From Buchnera aphidicola (Uroleucon sonchi) (GTDB lineage Bacteria; Pseudomonadota; Gammaproteobacteria; Enterobacterales; Enterobacteriaceae), in contig NZ_CP047588.1 of NCBI RefSeq assembly GCF_011035165.1, positions 434,001-498,000 on the forward strand: a DNA stretch of 64,000 bases, written 5' to 3'. The position numbers and the translations under genes were made by a program. Below the pieces are notes generated by a model, which saw only the letters and a list, made by a program, of their open reading frames with translations, ran no database searches and was not told the origin of the DNA. The stretch's first letter is position 1; each line of letters starts with the position of its first letter. Shown one piece after another: positions 49,402 to 58,752 of this stretch.

Positions 49402-49878
49402 ATGAACACAATTCAATCAGGTATAATATCAAAAAATGCATCTATTGCTATAATCATTTCAAGATTTAATGATTTTATTAACAAACATTTATTATCAGGA
49501 GCATTAGATGTCTTAACAAGGTTAGGAAAAGTAAATTCAGAAAATATTTTGACAGTATATGTTCCTGGAGCATATGAAATATCAACTATAGCAAATTATA
49601 TTGCACAATCTAATAAATATGATGCTATTATTACTTTAGGGACTATTATAAAAGGAGAGACAGATCATTTTAAATATATTAGTCATGACACTATTAGCAA
49701 TCTTTCTAAAATAAGCATAAAATATTTTTTACCTATTACTTTAGGAATATTAACTACAGATGATGTTGAACAATCAATTGAACGATCTGGTTTAAAAATG
49801 GGGAATAAAGGATCAGAAGCAGCTTTAGCTGCTTTGGAAATGATTAACATAGTAAAAAATTTAAAAAAAATACTATAA
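49402..49878 (+). CDS. ribH: 6,7-dimethyl-8-ribityllumazine synthase
   Basis: Forms the lumazine precursor of riboflavin. The 158 residues (E. coli 156) contain IIISRFNDFI, YVPGAYEISTIA, the catalytic histidine in KGETDHFKYISH, GILTTDDVEQSIERSG and GNKGSEAALAALEM. In E. coli ribH lies between ribD and nusB. Here it precedes the empty stretch at 49,879-50,933 and then ribD, so the local order is changed. E. coli ribH is also called ribE. Confidence 0.96.
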   Translation: MNTIQSGIISKNASIAIIISRFNDFINKHLLSGALDVLTRLGKVNSENILTVYVPGAYEISTIANYIAQSNKYDAIITLGTIIKGETDHFKYISHDTISNLSKISIKYFLPITLGILTTDDVEQSIERSGLKMGNKGSEAALAALEMINIVKNLKKIL

Positions 49879-50933
49879 TATAAAATATGTATACATTGTG
49901 TTAATAATTAAACTAAATATTATACAATCAACTAATTTAAAAATAATTTTTAAATGATGAAATATAATAAAAAATATTTTTATAAAATTATAGGTATCAA
50001 GTATTATCCATGATAATATTATAATTGCAATTATTACACTTTTACAACTAATACTAAAATGTTTTTAAAAAATTTATATTTTAAATATGATAGATTTATC
50101 ATTATTTATGATATAAAATAATAGTATTAAATCTGAATAAATTATTTTCTATGATTAAAAAATACTTGAAAATAAATAATTTTTTTAACTTAAAATTAAT
50201 AATAATTTAAGAAATTATAATTATAATATTAATTAATCATAGTGTAATATTACTAATAAATAGCATATATAATTAGTTAAAAAAGTATGCATTATAATTT
50301 ATATTAGATTCAATTTAGTTAATACTCAAAAAGTATATAAATTATTCAAAAAAAATACTATATTGATAAAAAATAATTTTACAATAAAAATTTGTATAAA
50401 TATTCATAATATAATTAACAATTAGATTTTTTATTATTTGTACGAAAATTTTAATTAAAAATATAAATATAAAAAATTGTTTAATTATCCAGTTTTGGAT
50501 TTTACATTTATATTTTCTTAAAAAATAATATAAATAATTTCAATTAGATATTAATGAATTAAATAGATTAATTATCATTTAAGACATATCTTATAAAAAT
50601 ATAGTTCATAAAATATTTTCATTATAATAAATTCATTATTCAAAAATCATTATTTCAATAGTTTTAATTAATCAATTTAAATTTCAAGATCATTATCATT
50701 ATACAAGACATAATAAAAAAATTATAAGATATATTTTAATATTTAAAAAACTAAAAAAATTTATTAAATCAACATATAAAAAAGTTTTCCATTTTTTACA
50801 TATGAATAAAAGATATTAGACTAATTTTAAAAAATGTACATTTACTTTATAAAAAAAATATTTTTTTATAATATCCGTTTCAATCATTTTCATTAAAACA
50901 TGTTCTCAATACATCTAAAATAGGTTGATTGAA
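49879..50933. other. 1.05 kb stretch without a recognisable gene, between ribH and ribD
   Basis: Very A+T-rich, with stops in every frame, no open frame of about 60 codons or more and no GC-richer RNA-like block. Flanking genes point rightward, so the ribD promoter should be near its right end. In E. coli ribD and ribH are directly adjacent in the opposite order. The stretch therefore marks a rearrangement and probably contains eroded sequence. I recognise nothing in it. Confidence 0.6.
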
Positions 50934-51377
50934 ATGAATGATATATTTTATATGAAAAGAGCAATTGCACTTAGTAAATTAGGAGAATTTACTACTGCAC
51001 CGAATCCTAATGTTGGATGTGTGATTGTAAAAAATAATCATATTATAGGAGAAGGATGGCATAAACAATCAGGAGATGATCATGCAGAAATTAATGCATT
51101 AAAAATAGCAGGAAAACAGGCTAAAGGCAGTACAATTTATATAACATTAGAACCATGTAACTATTTTGGACGCACTCCTCCCTGTTGTCATGCATTAGTA
51201 AAAGCAGGTATATATCGTGCAATTATATCAAATATTGACCCTAATCCACAAGTCTCTGGAAAAGGGGTTTTATACTTAAAACAATCTGGTGTTTTAGTAG
51301 AAATCGGTTTATTATCTCAAGAATCAAAAAAATATAATAAAGGTTTCTTTAAAAGAATGAATACTGGTTTACCATGA
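50934..51377 (+). CDS. ribD: RibD deaminase domain, ending at an in-frame TGA
   Basis: N-terminal half of bifunctional RibD: diaminohydroxyphosphoribosylaminopyrimidine deaminase of riboflavin synthesis. I start at the ATG at 50934 (an in-frame TTG lies at 50925). Zinc and catalytic residues are present in HAEINAL and PCNYFGRTPPCCHAL, and the domain is complete through NKGFFKRMNTGLP. Then TGA at 51375-51377 replaces the residue before the conserved QLKLA of the reductase domain; TGG is one base away. The frame is otherwise unbroken into the second half. Either two separate polypeptides are made, or the stop is sometimes read through. As I recall, Buchnera annotations elsewhere also list ribD as two genes. 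Confidence 0.88.
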   Translation: MNDIFYMKRAIALSKLGEFTTAPNPNVGCVIVKNNHIIGEGWHKQSGDDHAEINALKIAGKQAKGSTIYITLEPCNYFGRTPPCCHALVKAGIYRAIISNIDPNPQVSGKGVLYLKQSGVLVEIGLLSQESKKYNKGFFKRMNTGLP

Positions 51378-52040
51378 ACACAACTTAAATTAGCTATATC
51401 AATAGATGGAAAAATTGCAACTAAAAATGGTGAAAGTAAATGGATTACGTCAAAATGCGCGCGTCAAGATGTTCAATTGTTTAGAGCAAAAAGCTCAGCT
51501 ATTTTAAGTAGCAGTTCAACTATTATCGCTGATAATCCACGATTAAATATACGTTTCGAAGAATTTAATTCTAAAATATCATCTATAATTCCTAAAAAAA
51601 TATTTCAATATCCAATTAGAGTTATTTTAGACAGTCAAAATCGTATACAACCATTTCATAAAATCATTCAAACAAAAGGTGACATTTGGCTAATAAGATT
51701 AAAACGCGATCAAAATATATGGCCTAAACATATAAAACAAATTATAGGAAAAAAATATGAAAATAAAATTAATATATATAATTTATTGAAATTTTTAGGA
51801 CAATCTGATATTAATAATGTTTGGATTGAAGCAGGAAGTCAATTATCAGGATTTTTATTGAAAAATAGTTTAATAGATGAATTAATTTTATATGTAGCAC
51901 CTAAAATATTAGGACATGAAGCTCAATCATTATGCATGATCTACAATATATTACATATATCTAATGCAATTCAATTTGAATTTCAAGATATCCGTCAAAT
52001 AGGATCTGATATAAGATTAATATTATCTCCTAAGAAATAA
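51378..52040 (+). CDS. ribD: RibD reductase domain, downstream of the in-frame TGA
   Basis: C-terminal half of RibD: 5-amino-6-(5-phosphoribosylamino)uracil reductase. The frame continues directly from the TGA with [20 protein letters not shown] and [12 protein letters not shown], conserved with E. coli, then [26 protein letters not shown] and LYVAPKILG. The first usable non-ATG start I see is TTG at 51477, but starting there would drop the conserved [10 protein letters not shown] segment, which lies in the nucleotide/substrate site. So the true start is unknown: read-through, an unusual start such as ATA or ATT, or a non-functional remnant. Conservation through the whole segment argues for recent or continuing selection. 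The coordinates give the conserved frame, not a proven start. Confidence 0.75.
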   Translation, partial: TQLKLAISIDGKIATKNGESKWITSKCARQDVQLFRAKSSAILSSSSTIIADNPRLNIRFEEFNSKISSIIPKKIFQYPIRVILDSQNRIQPFHKIIQTKGDIWLIRLKRDQNIWPKHIKQIIGKKYENKINIYNLLKFLGQSDINNVWIEAGSQLSGFLLKNSLIDELILYVAPKILGHEAQSLCMIYNILHISNAIQFEFQDIRQIGSDIRLILSPKK

Positions 52041-52086
52041 TTTTACATTAATATATATAATAATAAGAGCTTAATTTAATTTTAAT

Positions 52087-52512
52087 ATGAAACCAACTTA
52101 TCGACGAAAAGCACGTGCATGCGCCTTACAAATGCTATATTCTTGGGAAATTTCTAAGAATAACATCAAAGAAAGCGCTATTCAATTTCTAAAAGAAATA
52201 AATAAAAAAAATATTGATATATCATATTTTTATGAATTAATCATTGGCGTTACATGTCATTATCAAAATATAGATAATTTAATTAAACCATATTTATTTA
52301 GGTCTTTAAAAGAATTAGGGCATATTGAAAAAGCTATTCTCAGAATTTCATTCTATGAATTATATAAAAGAAAAGATATACCATATAAGGTTTCCATCAA
52401 TGAAGGTATTGAATTAGCCAAACTATTTGGTTCTGAGGATAGTCATAAATTTATAAACGGGGTATTAGATAAAGTTGCATTTAAAATAAGATATAATAAG
52501 GATAAGATATAA
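52087..52512 (+). CDS. nusB: Transcription antitermination factor NusB
   Basis: Binds boxA RNA with NusE (ribosomal protein S10) in rRNA antitermination. The 141 residues (E. coli 139) show the all-helical family pattern: [18 protein letters not shown] at the start, [17 protein letters not shown] in the middle, and [19 protein letters not shown] followed by [10 protein letters not shown] at the end. It follows ribD, in keeping with the E. coli rib-nusB region. thiL and pgpA, downstream in E. coli, are missing; dxs converges on it 38 bases later. Confidence 0.96.
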   Translation: MKPTYRRKARACALQMLYSWEISKNNIKESAIQFLKEINKKNIDISYFYELIIGVTCHYQNIDNLIKPYLFRSLKELGHIEKAILRISFYELYKRKDIPYKVSINEGIELAKLFGSEDSHKFINGVLDKVAFKIRYNKDKI

Positions 52513-52550
52513 TTAAATTACAGTTTTATCTCAACAGATAATTATATTAA

Positions 52551-54359
52551 TTATTGCATTAACCAACAAAAAATTTGTCTATGAATACCTTCTTCATCTA
52601 GCTGATAATCATGTCTTATTTCCTCTTGAGTACCTTGAGGAATAAAAGAATCAGGTAAACCAATATTTAAAACAGGAAGACAAATTTTTTTCATCATCAT
52701 AAATTCGTTAACAGCACTGCCAGCCCCACCAGAAATTACGCCTTCTTCAAGAGTGATAAAAAATTTATGTTGATATGATAAATTTATAATCATATTTTGA
52801 TCTAAAGGTTTAACAAAACGCATATCAACTAATGTTGCATTTAAATTATTAGCAGCAAAAAAAGCATATTGTAATAAAGTGCCAAAATTTAAAATCGCTA
52901 TTTTTTTTCCATATCTTTTTATTAAAGATTGACCTAATGGAATAATCTTCATTGGCATTAGCAATGTTCCAATTCCATTACCTTTTGGATATCTTACAAC
53001 ACAAGGACCTTTTTTATACATATAACCAGTATATAACATTTGACGACATTCATTTTCATTACTAGGCGTCATAATAACTATTCCTGGAATACATCTTAAA
53101 TAAGCTAAATCAAAAACACCTTGATGAGTTGGTCCATCATTACCAACAATTCCTCCACGGTCTATAGCAAATAATACAGATAATTTTTGTAAAGCGATAT
53201 CATGTATCATTTGATCATACGCTCTTTGTAAAAAAGTAGAATAAATAGCAACTACTGGTTTATATCCACTGATTGCCAACCCTGCAGCAAAAGTTACAGC
53301 ATGCTGTTCTGCAATAGCAACATCAAAATACTGATCGGGGAAAAGACGGGAAAATTTTAACATTCCAGAACCTTCACACATTGCAGGAGTAATACCAATT
53401 AATTTTTCATCAAATTTAGCTATTTCACAAAGCCAAGAACCAAAAACATCTGAATAACTAAGAGTTTTTTTAGAAGATGATATAGTACTTGAAGATACTG
53501 TATGCCATTTAATAGGATCTAATTCTGCTGGAGGATAACCTTTTCCTTTTTTAGTAATTAAATGTAATATACAAGTATCTTGTTTATTTTTAATATCTTT
53601 TAGTATTTTAATAATCGAAAAAATATTATGACCATCATATGGTCCTAAATATTTAAAACCTAAATGAGAAAATATTGAACATAAATAATCATTAATATGA
53701 TTAATATTTTTTGATGTAATAGAAAATTTTATTTGATCTGTGTAGTTATGTTTAATTTTTCTTAAGTTTGCTAAGTGCACATCAAGAGCTCCAACATTTT
53801 TAGAAATAGACATTTGATTATCATTCAATATTACTAAAAAATCAGATTGAATCATTCCAGCATGATTCATCGCTTCAAATGCCATTCCTGCAGTTATAGC
53901 TCCGTCACCAATAACGCAAACTGTTTTTCTATTTTTCCCTTCTTTTGTAGCTGCAATAGACATACCTAAACCTGCACTGATAGAGGTAGAAGAATGACCT
54001 ACACTTAAAATATCATATTCACTTTCATCTCTACAAGGAAAAGCATGTAATCCATTTTTTTTTCTGATACTATTAATTTGATTCATTCGACCAGTTAATA
54101 TTTTATGAGGATATGATTGATGCCCTATATCCCATAATAAATTGTCAAAAGGAGTATCATAGATATAATGCAGCGCAACGGTAATTTCAACAACACCTAA
54201 ACCGGAAGCAAAATGTCCTGAGGATATAGCAGCAAGATCTAATAAATATTTACGTAGCTCAGAGCATAATGTTGGTAATTCTTCAATTTTTAACAGTCGT
54301 AATGTTTTAACTGAACTTGCAAAAGATAAAAGTGGATATTTTTTAAGATTCAAATTCAT
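52551..54359 (-). CDS. dxs: 1-deoxy-D-xylulose-5-phosphate synthase
   Basis: Thiamine-diphosphate enzyme joining pyruvate and glyceraldehyde 3-phosphate, the first step of the MEP pathway. The 602 residues (E. coli 620) contain [15 protein letters not shown], the ThDP motif [18 protein letters not shown], the catalytic [15 protein letters not shown], and [20 protein letters not shown]. It lies 22 bases after ispA in the same transcript. Together with IspD and IspF (3 kb) and IspA, four isoprenoid steps are encoded in this window. Confidence 0.97.
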   Translation of the reverse strand: MNLNLKKYPLLSFASSVKTLRLLKIEELPTLCSELRKYLLDLAAISSGHFASGLGVVEITVALHYIYDTPFDNLLWDIGHQSYPHKILTGRMNQINSIRKKNGLHAFPCRDESEYDILSVGHSSTSISAGLGMSIAATKEGKNRKTVCVIGDGAITAGMAFEAMNHAGMIQSDFLVILNDNQMSISKNVGALDVHLANLRKIKHNYTDQIKFSITSKNINHINDYLCSIFSHLGFKYLGPYDGHNIFSIIKILKDIKNKQDTCILHLITKKGKGYPPAELDPIKWHTVSSSTISSSKKTLSYSDVFGSWLCEIAKFDEKLIGITPAMCEGSGMLKFSRLFPDQYFDVAIAEQHAVTFAAGLAISGYKPVVAIYSTFLQRAYDQMIHDIALQKLSVLFAIDRGGIVGNDGPTHQGVFDLAYLRCIPGIVIMTPSNENECRQMLYTGYMYKKGPCVVRYPKGNGIGTLLMPMKIIPLGQSLIKRYGKKIAILNFGTLLQYAFFAANNLNATLVDMRFVKPLDQNMIINLSYQHKFFITLEEGVISGGAGSAVNEFMMMKKICLPVLNIGLPDSFIPQGTQEEIRHDYQLDEEGIHRQIFCWLMQ

Positions 54360-54381
54360 TAAGTACTCACTTATATCAAAG

Positions 54382-55248
54382 TTATTTAATACATTGAATA
54401 ATAAAATTTATTAATTGTGCTAATATCTTTATATCAAAAGATTGTTTCTCTAAATTATCGAGAGCTGACAATGATTCTGTATATAATTCTTTTATTTTAA
54501 TTTGTGAATTTTTTAGACCTACTATAGCAGGATAGGTGTTCTTTTTAACCATTAAATCATTTTTTATATCTAATATATCATCTTGAATTTGAAATGCTAA
54601 ACCAAGAGAAATAGATAAAATATCTAAAGTTGATAAAATTGATTTAGAAATATAATTTGAAGAAAAATACGTTAAACGAATAGAAGAGCGTATTAAATAT
54701 GCAGTTTTATATAAATTTATCATTGTTAACTGTGATACATTAATTATTTTTTTTTTTGATTCTAAATCTAACATTTGACCTATACACATACCTGATGAAC
54801 CAATAGATTTAGATAATTCAGAAATCATTTTTATTCGTTGAGTATCGCATACATGTGGCATATGACTATTTGATAAAATGTTAAATGCAAGACTTTGTAA
54901 TGCATCTCCAGCTAATAAAGCAATATCTTCACCATATTTTATATGACAAGAATGTTGACCTCTTCTCAAATTATCATTATCCATACAAGGTAAATCATCA
55001 TGTATTAAAGAGTATGAATGAATACACTCAATAACTACAGATATTACATCTAATGTTGTTATATGTACTTTAAGCATATCACCAGTTGCATATACTAACG
55101 ATGAACGTAATCTTTTACTTCCTGAAAATAAACTATATTGCATTGCTTTTAAAAGATGTGATTTTTTAAAAGATAAATTATTTAATATATAATATAATTT
55201 TTTATTAACTCTATATTGATATGTTTTATATAAATTTAAAAAATTCAT
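54382..55248 (-). CDS. ispA: Farnesyl diphosphate synthase
   Basis: Condenses isopentenyl diphosphate with dimethylallyl and geranyl diphosphates to farnesyl diphosphate. The 288 residues (E. coli 299) carry the first aspartate-rich motif in [15 protein letters not shown] and the second in [10 protein letters not shown], plus [14 protein letters not shown] and GDALQSLAF. An AGG lies upstream of its ATG. xseB, upstream in E. coli, is absent. Its product is the precursor of the farnesyl tail of heme O, made by CyoE in this window, and of undecaprenyl phosphate. Confidence 0.95.
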   Translation of the reverse strand: MNFLNLYKTYQYRVNKKLYYILNNLSFKKSHLLKAMQYSLFSGSKRLRSSLVYATGDMLKVHITTLDVISVVIECIHSYSLIHDDLPCMDNDNLRRGQHSCHIKYGEDIALLAGDALQSLAFNILSNSHMPHVCDTQRIKMISELSKSIGSSGMCIGQMLDLESKKKIINVSQLTMINLYKTAYLIRSSIRLTYFSSNYISKSILSTLDILSISLGLAFQIQDDILDIKNDLMVKKNTYPAIVGLKNSQIKIKELYTESLSALDNLEKQSFDIKILAQLINFIIQCIK

Positions 55249-55329
55249 TTATCAACTAACCTAAAGAATATATATTTTAAAAATTATAATATATTTGTAT
55301 AAAATATTTATAATTATACTATAAAAAAA

Positions 55330-56487
55330 TCATTTTTTACAAAAAAAACTAAAAAAATACCATATGAGCACTATAAATATCTGTAATAAACATATTTGCG
55401 ATAGTGTGAAAACACTATAAATCCATCCGCTAAAAATGCCTCCGAAAGCAATACCTAAAAATTGACTAGTAGAATAAATACTCATGGCGCTACCTTTATA
55501 ATTTTTTGATATATTATTACTTATATTTGACGATAAAAATACTTCAAGAAAATTAAAAGATATAAAAAATATTTGTATGAAAATTATCATCCCAAATAAA
55601 TAACTATGCAATAATAAAATAATACATTCTGATATTAAAATTAAAAAAATAGAAATTTCAATAATATTTTTTAATATAAATTGATTTTTACAATATATGG
55701 TAAAAAAGAATAGTATTAAAAAAGAAATTAATATAGTATACAAATAAATCTTCCAATGATAACTAAGTATACATCCTAATATTTCTAACTGATTAGGAAT
55801 AATCATAAAATTAATCATTAATATACAATGTAAAAAAAATATACCCATATAAGATCTAAAGAAAATTTTATTTAGAAATAATTTTAACAGTTGTTTATAT
55901 GAAAAATGTGTTCTTTTTTTAAATTGATTTCTTTGTAAAACAGGAAGAAGAACAATAACTATTATCATACAAATAATAGATAAACACGATGCTATCCAAA
56001 AAATTGCAAAAAATCCAAATTTTTGAATAATTAAAGGTCCAGAAATTATAGAAATTAAAAAAGACACAGCAAAACTAACACCAATCGCAGCAATAGATTT
56101 AACCCGATGCGCTTCGCGAATATAATCAGATAAATATGCCATACATACACCAGAGATAGCACCTGAACCTTGTAAAAATCTACCAATAATTAAACCCCAA
56201 ATTGAATGAATACTAGCAGATATAATATTACCAATTAAAAAAACAAATAAACCCATTAAAATTATTTTTTTTCGATTAAATCGATCAAATAATATTCCAA
56301 ATGGAATTTGAAATAATACTTGAGCAATACCATATATTCCTATTGATAGGCCAATTAAAAATTTATTTCCACCATCTAAAAACATACCATATTTACTTAA
56401 AACTGGTACAACCATAAACATTCCTAACATGCGTAGAAAAAAAATTATACAAAAACTTAATGTAACTTGTAATTCTAAAAAATTCAT
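55330..56487 (-). CDS. yajR: Major facilitator superfamily transporter, YajR-like
   Basis: An MFS protein with about 12 predicted membrane segments over 385 residues. Conserved are the start SFCIIFFLRMLGMFMVVPVL, the MFS loop motif GILFDRFNRKKIIL, and RFLQGSGAISGVCMAYLSDYI. E. coli YajR has 454 residues with an extra C-terminal cytoplasmic domain; this copy ends at the twelfth segment, so that domain is missing. An AGGGA ribosome binding site precedes the ATG. Its E. coli neighbour is cyoE; here tusE lies between. Substrate unknown. Few transporters survive in reduced symbionts, so its retention is of interest. Confidence 0.88.
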   Translation of the reverse strand: MNFLELQVTLSFCIIFFLRMLGMFMVVPVLSKYGMFLDGGNKFLIGLSIGIYGIAQVLFQIPFGILFDRFNRKKIILMGLFVFLIGNIISASIHSIWGLIIGRFLQGSGAISGVCMAYLSDYIREAHRVKSIAAIGVSFAVSFLISIISGPLIIQKFGFFAIFWIASCLSIICMIIVIVLLPVLQRNQFKKRTHFSYKQLLKLFLNKIFFRSYMGIFFLHCILMINFMIIPNQLEILGCILSYHWKIYLYTILISFLILFFFTIYCKNQFILKNIIEISIFLILISECIILLLHSYLFGMIIFIQIFFISFNFLEVFLSSNISNNISKNYKGSAMSIYSTSQFLGIAFGGIFSGWIYSVFTLSQICLLQIFIVLIWYFFSFFCKK

Positions 56488-56554
56488 TTTATAATCCCTG
56501 TTAATTTAATATTTTAATATAAAACTAATTTTACATAAATATATACATAAAAAC

Positions 56555-56893
56555 ATGAATCATAATCACAATAAAATATATGAAAACATTGAAAAGGATG
56601 CAGAAGGATATTTGAAAAAAATTGAAGATTGGAATATAAAAATAGCAGAAATAATTGCAATACAAGAAGATATAAAATTAAATGCAGATCATTGGAAAAT
56701 AATCTTTTTTATAAGAAAATTTTATTTGAAATTTAAATTAACCCCTTCAATGAGAATGTTAATTAAAAGTATTAACCAAACAATGAATTACTCTAAAATA
56801 AATAGTATTTATTTATTTCGATTATTTCCTAAAGGTCCAGCTAAACAAGCTAGTAAAATAGCCGGAATACCTAAACCAAATCAATGTTTATGA
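56555..56893 (+). CDS. tusE: Sulfur relay protein TusE
   Basis: Takes sulfur from TusD and hands it to MnmA for 2-thiolation of tRNA wobble uridine. The 112 residues (E. coli 109, formerly YccK) match the DsrC/TusE family: DAEGYLKKIEDWN, DHWKIIFFIRKFY, PSMRMLIK and the C-terminal RLFPKGPAKQASKIAGIPKP, ending with the essential penultimate cysteine (NQCL). It lies alone on the plus strand between leftward yajR and cyoE, a place where E. coli has no gene. It works downstream of TusA (33,480). The stop is TGA. Confidence 0.95.
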   Translation: MNHNHNKIYENIEKDAEGYLKKIEDWNIKIAEIIAIQEDIKLNADHWKIIFFIRKFYLKFKLTPSMRMLIKSINQTMNYSKINSIYLFRLFPKGPAKQASKIAGIPKPNQCL

Positions 56894-56939
56894 AAATATT
56901 TCTTTTAATGCAAATGAAAATATTTTTACAAAAAATAAA

Positions 56940-57794
56940 TTAAAAATATTTATCAATTGCTATTAAAAAATTAAATATACAAATAACAATAATTGAATAA
57001 AAAAATAATTGATATGCATTAATTTGATAATATTTTTTTCTGACATTACAATAAGATAAAAACAACCAAGTTAAATGAATAATAGAAGATAAAAATAAAA
57101 AAATATAACTAAGATATCCTAAAAAAGTTAATAATGAACTGCATACTGTAAAACAAAAAATATAAAAAAAGATATGTTTTTGTGTTATTAAAATACCTTT
57201 TACAACAGAAAAAAGAGGAATATTAGCATTTTGATAATCTGTTTTTCTAAAAATTGAAATAGCATAAAAATGAGACATTTGCCAAAATATTAAAATAATA
57301 AATAATAATATTGCACATAAATCAATTTGATTAGTTACTGCAACATAACCAATTGTAGAAGGAGTAGAGCCTGAAAAACTTCCAATAAATGTTGAATAAA
57401 TTGATCTTCTTTTATATATGCATGTATACAATACGACATATACTAAAAATCCAAATATTGACACAATCATAGATAAGTAATTTACTAAATAAATTAATAT
57501 TAAACAACCTAACACACTTAAAAAAATTGCAAATATTAAAGCATATTTAAAAGAAATAATATTTCTTGACAGTACTCTATTCTTTGTACGAATCATTTTT
57601 TGATCTATATCACGATCAATTAAATTATTCAACACGCAAGCGGACGCTATAATAAAAGATCCACCTAAAATTGTATATGTCAACAGCCAAACATCAACAG
57701 AATGACGTGATGCAAATAAAAAACTACCTATAATTAAAATAATATTTCCAATTACAATTTTAGGTTTAACTATTTCTAAATAAATTTTAAACAT
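56940..57794 (-). CDS. cyoE: Protoheme IX farnesyltransferase (heme O synthase)
   Basis: Attaches a farnesyl group to heme B, making heme O for the CyoB active site. The 284 residues (E. coli 296) show the UbiA-type multi-pass fold with the aspartate-rich [18 protein letters not shown], the second-loop [16 protein letters not shown], and [17 protein letters not shown]. It is the last gene of the leftward cyoABCDE operon, 11 bases after cyoD. Confidence 0.96.
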   Translation of the reverse strand: MFKIYLEIVKPKIVIGNIILIIGSFLFASRHSVDVWLLTYTILGGSFIIASACVLNNLIDRDIDQKMIRTKNRVLSRNIISFKYALIFAIFLSVLGCLILIYLVNYLSMIVSIFGFLVYVVLYTCIYKRRSIYSTFIGSFSGSTPSTIGYVAVTNQIDLCAILLFIILIFWQMSHFYAISIFRKTDYQNANIPLFSVVKGILITQKHIFFYIFCFTVCSSLLTFLGYLSYIFLFLSSIIHLTWLFLSYCNVRKKYYQINAYQLFFYSIIVICIFNFLIAIDKYF

Positions 57795-57805
57795 ATTGAT
57801 TAAAT

Positions 57806-58135
57806 TTATATTATATGTTGATAACTATGATGATTTAAATGATGCATAATCCATATCGATCCAAATACAACAATGAAAATAATTATCATGATAAACAATA
57901 AAGTAACTAAGTACCATTTTTTTTCTGGAGAAAAATTTAAATGTAAAAAATACACAAAATGTACAAATATTTGAATAATAGCACATAGTAAACAAATAAT
58001 ATAATTTATTTGATTAGAAAAAAATTTATTTATAACTAATAAAAACGGAAAGATAGTTAAAATAAAAGATAATATAAAACCGAAAAAATATGATTTTATA
58101 TTTTTATTGACATTTAATTTGATATCACGACACAT
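57806..58135 (-). CDS. cyoD: Cytochrome bo3 ubiquinol oxidase subunit IV
   Basis: Small three-helix subunit that assists assembly of the oxidase. I place the start at the ATG at 58135, which overlaps the cyoC stop by one base (TAATG) and gives 109 residues, exactly the E. coli length, beginning [21 protein letters not shown] longer upstream reading to 58216 would run far into cyoC and is not supported. [11 protein letters not shown] and [10 protein letters not shown] are conserved. Confidence 0.95.
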   Translation of the reverse strand: MCRDIKLNVNKNIKSYFFGFILSFILTIFPFLLVINKFFSNQINYIICLLCAIIQIFVHFVYFLHLNFSPEKKWYLVTLLFIMIIIFIVVFGSIWIMHHLNHHSYQHII

Positions 58136-58752
58136 TATATACATCCACTTAAGTAAATAAAAGTAAAAATACAAATCCATATAATATCTAAAAAATGCCA
58201 AAAAATACTCAAACATAATACTCTTGTATAAATATTATTAGTTAAACCTAATTTTTTAATTTGATATAATATAGATATTATTAAAACTAAACCAAAGAAA
58301 ATATGAATTCCATGCATACCTACAAGAGTAAAAAAGATAGAAAATAGTGCATGCTGATTAGGTCCAAAATTATTTATTATTAGTTCATAAAATTCATGTA
58401 TCTCTAAAAATAAAAAAGATAAACCTAAACAAAAAGTAATCATTAAATACAAACAAAGTGTTTTAATTTTTTTTTGCTGTATCGAAATTACAATTAAACC
58501 AGATGATAAAGAACTTATTAATAATAAACAGGTTTCTAGTAAAACAGACGATAAATTAAATAATTTATTGCTAATAACATTAATCTCTATATTTGAAGAA
58601 ATGATTGAATAAATAGCAAATAAAACTGCAAATAAAATACAATCACTCATTAAATATATCCATAAACCAAATAATTTATTATTTTCTGATTTTTCATTTA
58701 AAATGTTATGCGAGGACGTATTTAAAATAATTTTATTATTATATTTAATCAT
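58135..58752 (-). CDS. cyoC: Cytochrome bo3 ubiquinol oxidase subunit III
   Basis: Five-helix membrane subunit of the terminal oxidase. The 205 residues (E. coli 204) contain [50 protein letters not shown] and the C-terminal [17 protein letters not shown]. Its ATG overlaps the cyoB stop by one base and its own stop overlaps the cyoD ATG by one base, so the three are translationally coupled. Confidence 0.96.
   Translation of the reverse strand: MIKYNNKIILNTSSHNILNEKSENNKLFGLWIYLMSDCILFAVLFAIYSIISSNIEINVISNKLFNLSSVLLETCLLLISSLSSGLIVISIQQKKIKTLCLYLMITFCLGLSFLFLEIHEFYELIINNFGPNQHALFSIFFTLVGMHGIHIFFGLVLIISILYQIKKLGLTNNIYTRVLCLSIFWHFLDIIWICIFTFIYLSGCI

Noticed and set aside
49879-50933. CRISPR array, tandem repeat or small RNA in the ribH-ribD gap
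   Set aside because: I looked for regularly spaced repeats and GC-richer structured blocks and saw none beyond the short AT palindromes expected from composition.
51375-51377. TGA as a tryptophan codon (altered genetic code)
   Set aside because: TGA ends cysC, lgt and tusE in this window, tryptophan is otherwise encoded by TGG, and RF2 with its UGA-dependent frameshift is present.
58136-58216. cyoD extended upstream to 58216
   Set aside because: The extension runs through the coding region of cyoC in another frame. The ATG at 58135 gives the exact E. coli length and a TAATG overlap.
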